From: Emiliania huxleyi CCMP1516
Taxonomy: Eukaryota; Haptophyta; Isochrysidales; Noelaerhabdaceae
DNA length: 64,000 bases
Direction of reading: 5' to 3'
Assembly (NCBI RefSeq): GCF_000372725.1
Contig: NW_005200982.1
Span: 610,531-674,530 of the forward strand
The translations under genes were made by a program, and so were the position numbers. Every line of letters begins with the position of its first letter. Position 1 is the stretch's first letter. The notes below the pieces were generated by a model. The model made no database searches. It saw only the letters and a program-made list of their open reading frames with translations, and was not told the origin of the DNA. Shown piece after piece: positions 43,872-56,065 of this stretch.

Positions 43872-44580
43872 TCTGTTTGGCCGCCGCCTCGTACTCGCTC
43901 GCCTGGCCGACGCTGCGCGGGCCGCTGCGATACCCGAGCGCCTCGAGGTCGGCGCCTGTCCTCGCGGCGAGCAGCGGCCCGGAGCTCTCGAGACTGGTCG
44001 TCCTCTCGGAGAGGCGCTCGTCGCTCGAGGTGACGCTGCACTGCTGCCGCTCTCGCGCCCTCGCACACTCGCGCTTGTCAGTGAGAGCATCTCCGCGGCC
44101 CAGCAGGCTAGCGGTGCGAGACGCGTCGCGCACACGCACCGCTCGCAGGTGGAGGCAAGCGCCGACGAGTGCGCACAGCTCGCCGAGCGCTTTGGCTGGG
44201 CGAAGCTGAGCTGGCTCCGTGCGACGGCGACCCTCACGCGTTTCGACGCGGCGCGCCGCCGGACGCGCGTGTCCGGCAAGATGTGGGGGCAGCTCGCGCG
44301 GACGGGCGCAGATGGCGGGCGGCGTGTCCTGACAGTCGAGGCGGAGCCGTTCGAGTCGGTCTACGTCCCCGCCGGCGCCGGCGATGGCGCCGACGCCGCC
44401 ATCGACTTGGAGGCAGACTTTGACGACGAGATGGGCTCGGGCGGAGAGATCGACGTCGGCGAGTGCGTTGCGCAGCACTTTTACCTGCACGTCGAAGACG
44501 GCGCGCTCGAGGAGCTCGCCGAGTGGGTGGGGTCCGGCCTCGAGGCCGACGGCACGGTGGTCTACGACTCGACGGGGTGA
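43852..44580 (+). CDS. hypothetical protein, possible DUF177/YceD-like
   Basis: 242-residue frame from ATG 43852 (inside the direct repeat, so the native start may differ) to stop 44578-44580. Residues ~125-230 resemble the DUF177/YceD fold: a VSGKMWGQLARTG strand pair, EAEPFESVYVP, an acidic DLEADFDDEMGSGGEIDVGE loop and CVAQHFYLHV. The Cys residues typical of the bacterial protein are absent. YceD-like proteins in plastids and bacteria act in rRNA or ribosome assembly. This assignment is weak and rests on the acidic IDxGE..AQ..L pattern. Confidence 0.45.
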   Translation: MYHCAYVLFGRRLVLARLADAARAAAIPERLEVGACPRGEQRPGALETGRPLGEALVARGDAALLPLSRPRTLALVSESISAAQQASGARRVAHTHRSQVEASADECAQLAERFGWAKLSWLRATATLTRFDAARRRTRVSGKMWGQLARTGADGGRRVLTVEAEPFESVYVPAGAGDGADAAIDLEADFDDEMGSGGEIDVGECVAQHFYLHVEDGALEELAEWVGSGLEADGTVVYDSTG

Positions 44581-44879
44581 CATTTTGTGCGGGCTGTCCC
44601 GGTGCGGCATCGTACGTGTACGGGCTGGGTAGGGACCGGGAAACGTCGCGGCGAGGGGAGCGCAGAGTGGAGAAGCCGTAACGGCGGTATATAATGGGGT
44701 GTATTCTCGGTCGCGGTGTATACACTCTACGCGATGGCGTTATAAACCCCAAACGATCAGTTTCGGAGAAGAAGGACAACCGACAAGGAGCACCACGATA
44801 AACTTGTCGTTTTTTCCCGAGATGCTCACTTTTCCGTTTTCGAGCTCCGAGTTTAGTCTCGATCTCCGGCGGCCGTTCA

Positions 44880-45919
44880 TCAGCGGACCCACCTCGGCAC
44901 GGGCGGCGGCCGCGACCGCACCTTCGCCGCCCAGAGTCCGAGCCGTCGCGGCGCTTGCAGGCGACTTTCGGCAGCCGCCGCGACCGCCGCGTTGAAAGGA
45001 TGGCTGTCGCGCACCCACGGGTCGCTCGCGGCGGAGAGCTCCGCCTGCGCCGGAGGAGAGGGCCACTCATGCGCTTTGCGCGGGCGAGCAGAGACGGGCG
45101 GGGCGGCCAAGGCGAGGCGCGGAGCGGTGTGCGCGCGGCGGGTGCCAGCGGTGGTGAATAGGACAAGGGAATTGAGTGGCAAGACAAGAGGGGTGCGGCC
45201 CCGGGTCGGCTCAGGAGATACCCCCGGGGACGGTGCGACATCGGTGTGGGGCGGCCGCCGCACCTGCCTCGAGCGTCGGACGACCTCCCGCTGCACCAGC
45301 AGCAGCGCCTCGTCAAACCGGCGGCGAGAGTCGGAGGTCGAGCCTCGCGGTGCCGTTCGCTGCGCTGCGTCGGCGCGCGTGCCCACCTGGGTCGGGGAGG
45401 GCGAGGCGGCGCCGTCAGAGACAGCCCTCGTGGCGCCGCGGCCGTCCGGCGGCGGTGCGGTGCGGTGCGGGTGCAGCTCACCGTGTCCAGCCGCGGCTCG
45501 AGCGCAGCGAGTTCTCGCTCGAGCGCCGCGCGCGAGGCCGGGTCGGCGAGCGAGACTTCGGGGTGCAAGAGCGGCGGCGAGGCGGGAGATGCGGCCGGCG
45601 CGGCGGACGACGCGGCGGCGTAGAAGAGCCGCGCGGCGGAGACGTGTATTCCCGGCGGCCGCCTCGGCCCTGACGGCGCTGACGGCGGCGCGGGCGGCGG
45701 TGGCGGGAGGCTCCACCGCAGCCTGTCCTCAGCCTGGCCGAGCAGCCGCCGCAGCCGCACCGGCGTTGTCGGTAGCGACTCCGACTCCACCGCCGGGCGG
45801 CCACTGGGCCACGGCTTCCACGGCGGCATCGTGCGAGGAGGACCCGTCTCGGGCGTGGCCGGCGGCGGCGTCGCGGTGGGCTCGCCGCCGGCGACGGCAC
45901 GTTTTTTGGCGTTCAACAT
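44880..45919 (-). CDS. hypothetical protein, Pro/Ala-rich, multi-exon
   Basis: Not recognised. From ATG 45919 a frame reads MLNAKKRAVAGGEP, then Pro-rich sequence, VRLRRLLGQAEDRLRW, and a helix RAALERELAALEPRLD ending near a GTGAGC donor (~45480). A second coding-like piece (~45255-45330) gives RFDEALLLVQREVVRRSRQ before a GTGCGG donor. A last piece gives ELSAASDPWVRDSHPFNAAV up to the stop at 44880. Amphipathic, Arg/Glu-rich helices suggest a coiled-coil adaptor. Splice acceptors were not fixed. Convergent with the 43852 gene. Confidence 0.45.
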
Positions 45920-46188
45920 TGGCGTTCACAGTTGTACGAGTATGAGAAGAAAATACCTCCGGGCGCTATGCGCTGGTCTGTGAGAGGTTGAGGTGCGAGC
46001 CCTGGATTCAGCGACGAGGCGGCGGCTGCCGCGCCGCGCCTCTGCCTGCACGCGAGCGCGCTGACGCTGGACCACCCCGATGGCAGAAGCGGGCGGGAGG
46101 GTGACTTTCAGAAAAAAAAATTCTGCTGGCCTCGTGCAGCAACATCAACACGCCTTGCCTTCCGGCTCGCGGCGGCGCTTGTCTGTGG

Positions 46189-46872
46189 CTATGGCGGGCG
46201 GTCAGGGCGGGGCCAAGAAGCTGGCGTTCGAGAGTGTTGGGCCGCCAGCATTCGACACTTTGCCCCTGTGCGTGAATGCACGTCCAGGCATACGGCTTTT
46301 GACTTGACGGAGAAGAAGTCGTTTATGCCTCCCAACATGGGGACGGTCGCATTTTCAAGGTTAACCTCAATCAATGTGACGGACATCTGCATTGCGCAGG
46401 GCTTGCGATGCGCGGACAATATCGCTTCGTACCACTGCCCAAGGCCAGTTGAGTTGCGTGGATTTATGGGGCATGCCTGAGTCAGCCGCTCCAGCATATT
46501 GCCCCACTGCGCGGCACTCGACAGCCAATGAGCAGTCGGCCGCGTGTTGAGTACAAAGTAGGCGTTGGGAAGGTAGCGCAGCAGCGTGGGGAGGTAAGTC
46601 ACCTGGGGGAAGAGGCACGCCCCAGACGGCTCATAGTCTATTTGGCTGAACACGTCGAAATCACCGCAAGCCTCTCGCAGCAGGTCCGCTCCATCCGCGA
46701 TAGAACTCCCTGCCACTGCCGCGACCCAACGCAGGAGACATTGGCCACAATACCCGTGACCGGGGCATGTCCAGTGCGATGACTTCCATTTATTGCAGGT
46801 GAAGAACTTTGCGATGGACTCTGTCCCGGTCTTGGGCATCCCAAGGACAATCACAAGGGGCCGACTGCTCAT
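46189..46872 (-). CDS. P-loop sulfotransferase family protein
   Basis: Minus-strand frame with ATG at 46872 (MSSRPLVIVLGMPKTGTESI). LGMPKTGTESIAKFF is the 5'-phosphosulfate P-loop. DFDVFSQIDYEP, LPTLLRYLPNAYFVLNTRPT and HWLSSAAQW carry the 3'-phosphate motif with its Arg and Ser. This matches the Sulfotransfer_4-like group. Upstream, a different frame begins MACRCLAAALALAPLNDIVR at 47119, a good signal sequence, which would need an intron or frameshift to join. A Pro-rich in-frame leader without ATG continues to 47055. The C-terminus after ~200 residues is low complexity, so the end may be altered. It likely sulfates a glycan or small molecule in the Golgi. Confidence 0.75.
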   Translation of the reverse strand: MSSRPLVIVLGMPKTGTESIAKFFTCNKWKSSHWTCPGHGYCGQCLLRWVAAVAGSSIADGADLLREACGDFDVFSQIDYEPSGACLFPQVTYLPTLLRYLPNAYFVLNTRPTAHWLSSAAQWGNMLERLTQACPINPRNSTGLGQWYEAILSAHRKPCAMQMSVTLIEVNLENATVPMLGGINDFFSVKSKAVCLDVHSRTGAKCRMLAAQHSRTPASWPRPDRPP

Positions 46873-47159
46873 AGACGTTCCACTTGAGGCATTCAGAGGC
46901 GACGTCGGCGACGACAATGGTGAAATAGGCGCGAGGTTTGATCGTGGCCGCGGCTTGACGAGCGGCGATAGCTGCCGCGGCTTGACGAGCGGCGGAAGGG
47001 GTGGCGGGGGAGGCGACGGCGGCGGCGGCGGTGGCGGAGGCGGAGACGGATCCACCCGTCCTCACAATGTCGTTGAGCGGAGCCAGTGCGAGCGCGGCGG
47101 CCAAGCAGCGGCAGGCCACCAGAAGCAGCGGCGAGCTGACACGAGCGCGCTCGCTGATG

Positions 47160-47665
47160 CGGCGAGTACCTGGAAAACCCCGGGGGTATACCCTGGAAAT
47201 TATCCAGGTATTTTGCCGGTTTCATCGGTTTCGCCTCAGATTTTGCCCCAGACCAGCTCTCAGACTCAGGGGAAACTCGAGAGTTGCCAGAATGCTGAAT
47301 GGAGCTCCAAACACCCTCTGGTTTCCCTGCAAATTTCCGGAAACGAAAAGTGCTGGGGACCCTCTCGTTTCCTTTTTGGTTTCCGGAAACCTGGGTACAC
47401 AGGCCAACCCTCCCTCCCTGCCGACGCCGACTTGGAATAAGGGCGGAAACCAAAAAGGAAACCAGAGTGTCCCCAGCACTTTGAGTTCCCGGAAGTTTCC
47501 ATTCCTGCTCCATTCTGGCAACTCTCGAGTTTCCCCTGACGCCTGAGTCTGAGAGCTGGTTTGGGGCAAAATCTGAGGCGAAACCGAGGAAACCGGCAAA
47601 CTACGCGGGTATTTTCCAGGTATACCCGGGGGTTTCCAGGTAGGTATACGCTATACCCGCAAAAT
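47160..47665. repeat. long imperfect inverted repeat (foldback element, family C)
   Basis: 47165-47400 and 47425-47660 are reverse complements over about 230 bp. Examples: GGGGAAACTCGAGAGTTGCC (47270) against GGCAACTCTCGAGTTTCCCC (47518), and CCTCAGATTTTGCCCCAGAC (47236) against TTTGGGGCAAAATCTGAGG (47561). The single-arm relative is at 5157-5560. A tail at 47665-47860 continues the match to 5420-5590. No coding content. Confidence 0.88.
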
Positions 47666-48079
47666 ACCTGGGTATTTTGCCGATTAGCGATTTGGCTGAT
47701 TTGTTTGGGGCCCAAACCAGCCTCAGACTGTGCTCAGACTCGGCTCAGAGCCCGGGAAATTGATGATTTCCACGGAGTTTCCCCAGGAAACTAGAGGGTG
47801 CTGTAGGGAAACTAGCAGGAAACACAAAAGAACCAGGCAGGGTGCGAGAGAGATTTTTGAAGACCAACAAGAAATCACGAGGCGGGTGCGAGCGGAAAGG
47901 CCAAACGCCGACCCCTTGCGTGGCTGAGGCTTCTCTCGCCTATCTGCGTACACACCTCCGCCGAGCGAGGACTTTTTTGAGTTTCCGGCGTTCTTCGAAT
48001 TTTTTTGCGTAAAGCGCCGCTCCGAGCTTCTGCGGCGTGTTTGTACTACGACGGTCGTCTTGCGCAAAAGCCGCGAACC

Positions 48080-51514
<3,435 letters not shown>

Positions 51515-52306
51515 GGCGTGCGAACGCATCGCCCGGCTTCCCGTTTCGCGGTGCTTTCCACGCAGCGCGGTGATGCCGTGGTCTGCCCGCCACTCTATCG
51601 CGGTTTCCTGTCGCCGCCCCCTCCGGCGGCGCACGCTGTCGCACCGTCGCAGCGCTACTGTGGTCTAGTGTCGGCCGCCCCCGCGAGCGTCGCGTCTCCG
51701 CGTGCTTGGCTGACGTTCTCCTCGTTTGGTGTGTTGACCCGTTTGTTCCGTGGTGGCGCTGGGAGTTGCCCGTTGGGCGCGAGCGGTGCGGCGGCGGCAG
51801 TCATATCGGCCCTCGAGCGGGGAGAGAACATGTGAGGAAATGGTTTTTGGGTCGGTCTGGGCACTGGCGGAGCGTTGACGGTTGAGATGTATGTGTTGAA
51901 TAATTACTCAACAAAAGAAATAAATAAAACAGAAACCCAAACGAGGGATGGGAGGTGCACAGGTGCTCGAGGAGGTGCTCGGAGGAGGTGCTCGAGAGGG
52001 AGGGAGACGTAGGACACCACGACCAGGACGCAGACGGCTGCTAGACCTGGAGTGAGCCCACCCCCCCCTAAAGCCGTACCCACGGGCCCGCCGCCCCCAG
52101 GGGCAGGAGCGGCCGAGGCGGTACCCCTGGGGTCTGAGTCTTCGGACCGGGCCGGGCCCGTTGGCGGTGTTGGCGGGGCAGGCCGGGCCTGCCGGGCCCG
52201 CCCCGGCCTGTTGGCGGGGTCGGCGGGGCCGAATTTGCAAAGTGGGGGGCCACCCCAGTTATATCCGGCGGCTTCCTAGCAGACAGCCACACGCTGCCCC
52301 GTGGCC
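51515..52306. other. gap between ArfGAP and sulfatase genes (tail to tail)
   Basis: GAGGTGCTCGGAGGAGGTGC-type repeats at 51960-52000 and GGCCGGGCC-rich hairpins at 52140-52230. No gene supported. Confidence 0.5.
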
Positions 52307-54430
52307 TCACTTAGCCTCCAGCTGAAGCTCCACGAATGCGCCTCCGGCTTTGTGATCGGTCGCAGTGAGGCGAAGAAGGTACCTTCCCTTGCTCGGAGGC
52401 GTGCCGCGCACCCTCCCGTCGTCGGGGTGGACTTGGAGCCACTGCGGAAGATTGCCCCTGTCCAGGGTACCGCTAAACGTCAGGTGGTCGCCGTCCACGT
52501 CGAGGAATGTTCCGGCAGGTATAGTTAGCGTATTGGGCTGGCCAACTCGCCACGTGACGTCTGGCATGGGCGTCACCAGCAGGGGTACCTGGTTGATGTG
52601 ACCCGTGTTCATCTGCCGTTTCGCGACTGCAGAAGCGTACTGCGACCCAGTATCCTCTAGCCAATCAACCAGCGCCGTTTGCAGGCGGCGAGCCTTGTCC
52701 AAGGGCACGATATCATCCTTCTCGTGTGGGTGGAGCTGCGAGAGAGGCCTCGACACGTACGGGCTGCGCAGGAGGTTGATCACCTCCGTAGGGTCATTCT
52801 GCAAGTCATACAGAGCGTCCACTCCACCCCCCGTCTCTTTTCGACCAATCATGAGCTTGAAGCGACCATCCAATGCCATGTACGCAGGCTCAACGTCGGT
52901 ATCCCAGAAAGAGAAGATCACCGATCCATTGCTCTTTGTGCCCTCAATCAGCGGGCGCAGGCTCTCGCTGGTGCTGGGCGCGAGCCCAGGAAGACCGAGA
53001 TAATCGGTGATGGTACCGAATAGCGCCATGTTAGACACAGGCTCGCTCACGACCTTGCCAGCAGGTATCACGCCGGGCAGTCGCATGATCAGCGGGATGT
53101 GTACTGACCCCTCATAGAAAATATTCTTGGACTGCATGTGGTGGTCTCCGAGCATCTCGCCGTGGTCCGAGACGTAGATGACAAGTGTGCGGGATGCCAG
53201 ATTCAACTGGTCGAGTCGGCTCAGCAGTTCGCCCACCATCTTGTCGTTCTGTGCAATCATGCCGTAATAGTTCGAGGTTTGCTGCCGCACTTGAGCCTCG
53301 TCGCCAGACGGCGAGCGCGGATGATGCGGATGATGGTAGGGAGAAGCGGTCTTGGGGTCTTCCACAGTGGTCGGGTCCGGAATGGAGCCGCTCGGGTACA
53401 TGCCGTAGAATGGATAGGGAGTGATGAACGGTGGATGCGGGGCGTCAAATGACACTGTCAGGGCAAATGGCACGCCCTTCAGTCTGTCGAGGGCTGCCAT
53501 GGCGTCGTCGAGAGTGAGTGCACTGTAGCTGTGGTTGGCAGAGAGAGCAAGACGGCCATTTACATTCTGCTGAGGGGATTTGGGAACTTTGTCTGCGTGT
53601 CCTTGCCTGATCAAGTGATTCGACAGCGCAAGAAGAGATTTGTTGAAGGCCTGCTCGTATCGGAGATCAGCCACATCTGCCCAGTACGGCCGCCGATAAC
53701 AGGAATCCAACAGTTGGCCCGGCAGCAGCTGCTGCAGGGGCTCATGCAAGTCGAGGTAAGACCTGTACGTATCAGTGAGCGATTGAATGCCTTTTGGTGG
53801 GTTTGACGGGCCTTTGCCATTCATCCATTGCACAGGCTGGCTGTAGTACGTCTTGTCATGCTCGTCCCGCGTATACTGATAGGGAGAGTGGTACTTGCCT
53901 TTGTATTCGCCACTCCAGCCGCTTTCGAGGAGCACGCGGTCGTAGGTCATCCGGCGAGGAGCTGTGGTAAGGTCCCCGTTGCCTCGTACTTTGGTCTGCT
54001 CAGGACTTTGGCCGGCCAACATGCTGGTTCGGGACGGGGCGCAAATTGGGCAGACGGTGTAGGCCTTGGTGAAGTGCGCACCGTCCCTGGCAAGCTGATC
54101 CAAATTCGGCGTATGGATTATGGTGTTGCCGGCCTCACCCAGGCAGTCCCAGCGATGCTGGTCAGATATGATCATCAGCAGATTCAACTTGTCTGCCGTC
54201 TTGGGCTTCCATCGCGTGGCTCCCGTGAGAGGGGTTTTCGGTATCTGTGGCTGCTCGAAGGCAATGCGCCTGCCAACGCCAACCATTCCAGAGTGCGGGT
54301 AGAACTCGCGGACCGAGTCCCGATACGTGATCGCAACGTCGTTGCCAGCGGTCTGGTTGTATTCTGCGCAATTGCTGTCGCCGAAGCCTGGGCGGGTGAA
54401 CGGCGTCTGCACGAGCGTGCACGGCCCCAC
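52307..54430 (-). CDS. arylsulfatase-type sulfatase with C-terminal cadherin-like domain; 5' end derived from GT32 gene
   Basis: The minus-strand frame spans 707 codons. From residue ~82 it is a sulfatase: NLLMIISDQHRWD (metal Asp), CAPSRTSMLAG with formylglycine Cys130, PFALTVSFDAPHPPF, VIYVSDHGEMLGDH and KNIFYEGSVHIPLI. The last ~90 residues (TWRVGQPNTLTIPAGTF ... LPQWLQVHPDDG ... GTPP) form a putative-Ig/dystroglycan-cadherin-like domain that may bind carbohydrate. Residues 1-60 are not sulfatase. They copy the neighbouring GT32-sulfotransferase protein, its residues ~22-44 joined to ~225-260. The frame lacks an ATG before Met49 and any signal peptide, so either an upstream exon exists or the gene lost its native start. 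Enzymatic motifs are intact. It would remove sulfate esters from polysaccharides. Confidence 0.85.
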   Translation of the reverse strand: MGPCTLVQTPFTRPGFGDSNCAEYNQTAGNDVAITYRDSVREFYPHSGMVGVGRRIAFEQPQIPKTPLTGATRWKPKTADKLNLLMIISDQHRWDCLGEAGNTIIHTPNLDQLARDGAHFTKAYTVCPICAPSRTSMLAGQSPEQTKVRGNGDLTTAPRRMTYDRVLLESGWSGEYKGKYHSPYQYTRDEHDKTYYSQPVQWMNGKGPSNPPKGIQSLTDTYRSYLDLHEPLQQLLPGQLLDSCYRRPYWADVADLRYEQAFNKSLLALSNHLIRQGHADKVPKSPQQNVNGRLALSANHSYSALTLDDAMAALDRLKGVPFALTVSFDAPHPPFITPYPFYGMYPSGSIPDPTTVEDPKTASPYHHPHHPRSPSGDEAQVRQQTSNYYGMIAQNDKMVGELLSRLDQLNLASRTLVIYVSDHGEMLGDHHMQSKNIFYEGSVHIPLIMRLPGVIPAGKVVSEPVSNMALFGTITDYLGLPGLAPSTSESLRPLIEGTKSNGSVIFSFWDTDVEPAYMALDGRFKLMIGRKETGGGVDALYDLQNDPTEVINLLRSPYVSRPLSQLHPHEKDDIVPLDKARRLQTALVDWLEDTGSQYASAVAKRQMNTGHINQVPLLVTPMPDVTWRVGQPNTLTIPAGTFLDVDGDHLTFSGTLDRGNLPQWLQVHPDDGRVRGTPPSKGRYLLRLTATDHKAGGAFVELQLEAK

Positions 54431-54516
54431 TTCCGCGGCCGCTCTAATTTTAGATCTGGGCAGCCAGATAGAGAGTCGTTCGTATGCAGTCCTCCTTCCT
54501 CTGGGAATGTGACGAC

Positions 54517-54685
54517 TTTTAGCTACTGGGAGACAAGGGAGAGGGAGGCGCGATTTCTAGGCCCTTGGGGGCCCTACCAATCAGCGCAGTCGGAGAAGCC
54601 GGTGAACGAATCTTCGGAGAGGATGGGGCAGTCATCACTGCCGCGCTCACTGGGTTGGAATGTACGTAAGAGCTACTACATACAC
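54517..54685 (+). repeat. family D block followed by family A end
   Basis: TTTTAGCTACTGGGAGACAA and TTTCTAGGCCCTTGGGGGCC match 43740-43797. TGGAATGTACGTAAGAGC matches 4245 and 11228. The repeat ends exactly where the truncated sulfatase frame begins. Confidence 0.75.
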
Positions 54686-56065
54686 ATGAAGTTATCCGAA
54701 ACGCAAAGTGCGCGTCTCCAAGCCCGCGAAGCGCAAGCCCGCAGAGACGCCCACGTGCAACCATCGACTGCAGAGAGCCCGATCGAGTTGGAGGCTCACT
54801 ACCGCAACCGAACATTTGAAATGCCCGGCCCACACCTTTCAAACAGAGATTGTCGGTGCATCAACTTGGACCATCCACAAATGGCCAGCGCTCGACGGGT
54901 CGAAGGGAAAGGAGTGGGTGCCATCAAGCCAGCATCGCTGTTCAACACAAGTGAAGAATACGTGTACACGCAGGCTGCCGTCGCGGCACTGCGATCGTTG
55001 GCAATCGAACCAGACCACGCCCCGTTTGCCTTGACGCTGTCACTTCACAGTCCACATGGACCGCCGGAGACGTTCGAACAGTTCATTTCGGCCTACCCCG
55101 TCTTGCTCGATTGGATGTCGGGATCCGAAAAAGTGGCTGGAGTCACCATGGAAGAGATTGGCACCGCATTATACCACGCCCAAGTTTCGCAATCGGATTT
55201 TCTGTTCGGCCTCCTCCTGGAGGCCCTGGGAGAGCTGAAATTACGGCAGAGTACACTGGTCCTATTCTTCAGCGACCATGGCGCTACGTGGACTCCTGAG
55301 CAGGTGACTGGAAACCACTACAAAGGGGGTGTGATGGACAAGACGGACTTCCACAATCACTTCGCAGAGAGAGTGCGCAAGGTTCCCCTCATCTTGAGTT
55401 GGCCGGGAGTGATTCGAAGTGAGCAGGTCGTCAGCGCGCCCGTCTCCTTGATGGACGTCCACTCAACCATTCTTGCCGGCGTGAGGTTGGCGCTCGACGG
55501 AACAACAACTCGTTCAACACCAGAAGTGCATAGCCACGGGACGTCTTTGTGGCCCTTGATAGCATTGGTCAATGACCAACGCACCGCAAAGGACAAGCTA
55601 CACAACCAAACCAGCTTGTTCGTCTATGGCAGGCACTCACTTAGCCCATTCAAGCCGATTTGGCCGGCGATCATCAACCCAATGTTTATGGCGCGCCGGG
55701 CGCAACACAAGCTAGTTTGCGACTACCCACACGTTCCCGGTGCAAATGAAGTGATCGTCGATGGCCAGCACATCCCAGTGCAGCAAAAGTGGTTCTGCAC
55801 GGGGTGGGGAGACCGACAGCACCGACCGTTGCACGCTACCCCCAATGGCCACTGCATTGATGCAAGGGGCTTCAGAGGCACCCCGTGCTTTCTCTTCCTC
55901 TGCAAGACATCCGACGAACCATGTGTGCTGGTTGACAATCGGGTCAATGATAAACGGCACATGCACGATCGTGTTGCAACGCGTCTTGACCGAGACGCTC
56001 AGATGGCTTGGGAGCATTACACTGCGTGCAATCAATCGCCATTCCCCGATGAGGGCTTCCGATGA
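54686..56065 (+). pseudogene. 5'-truncated sulfatase
   Basis: The frame from ATG 54686 to the stop at 56063-56065 carries only the middle and C-terminal half of a sulfatase: APFALTLSLHSPHGPPETFE, STLVLFFSDHGATW, GNHYKGGVMDKTDFHNHFAE and RVRKVPLILSWPGVI. The N-terminal metal-binding Asp pair and the CxPSR formylglycine motif are missing, so it cannot be active as it stands. It lies head to head with the intact sulfatase but is only distantly similar, so it is not a recent copy. The repeat at 54517-54685 sits directly upstream and probably marks the breakpoint. An upstream continuation of the same frame (to 53828) is antisense to the other gene and not real. Confidence 0.8.

Noticed and set aside
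53828-54685. N-terminal extension of the truncated sulfatase frame
   Set aside because: It is antisense to the intact sulfatase gene and the GT32-derived segment, with no signal peptide or sulfatase motif.
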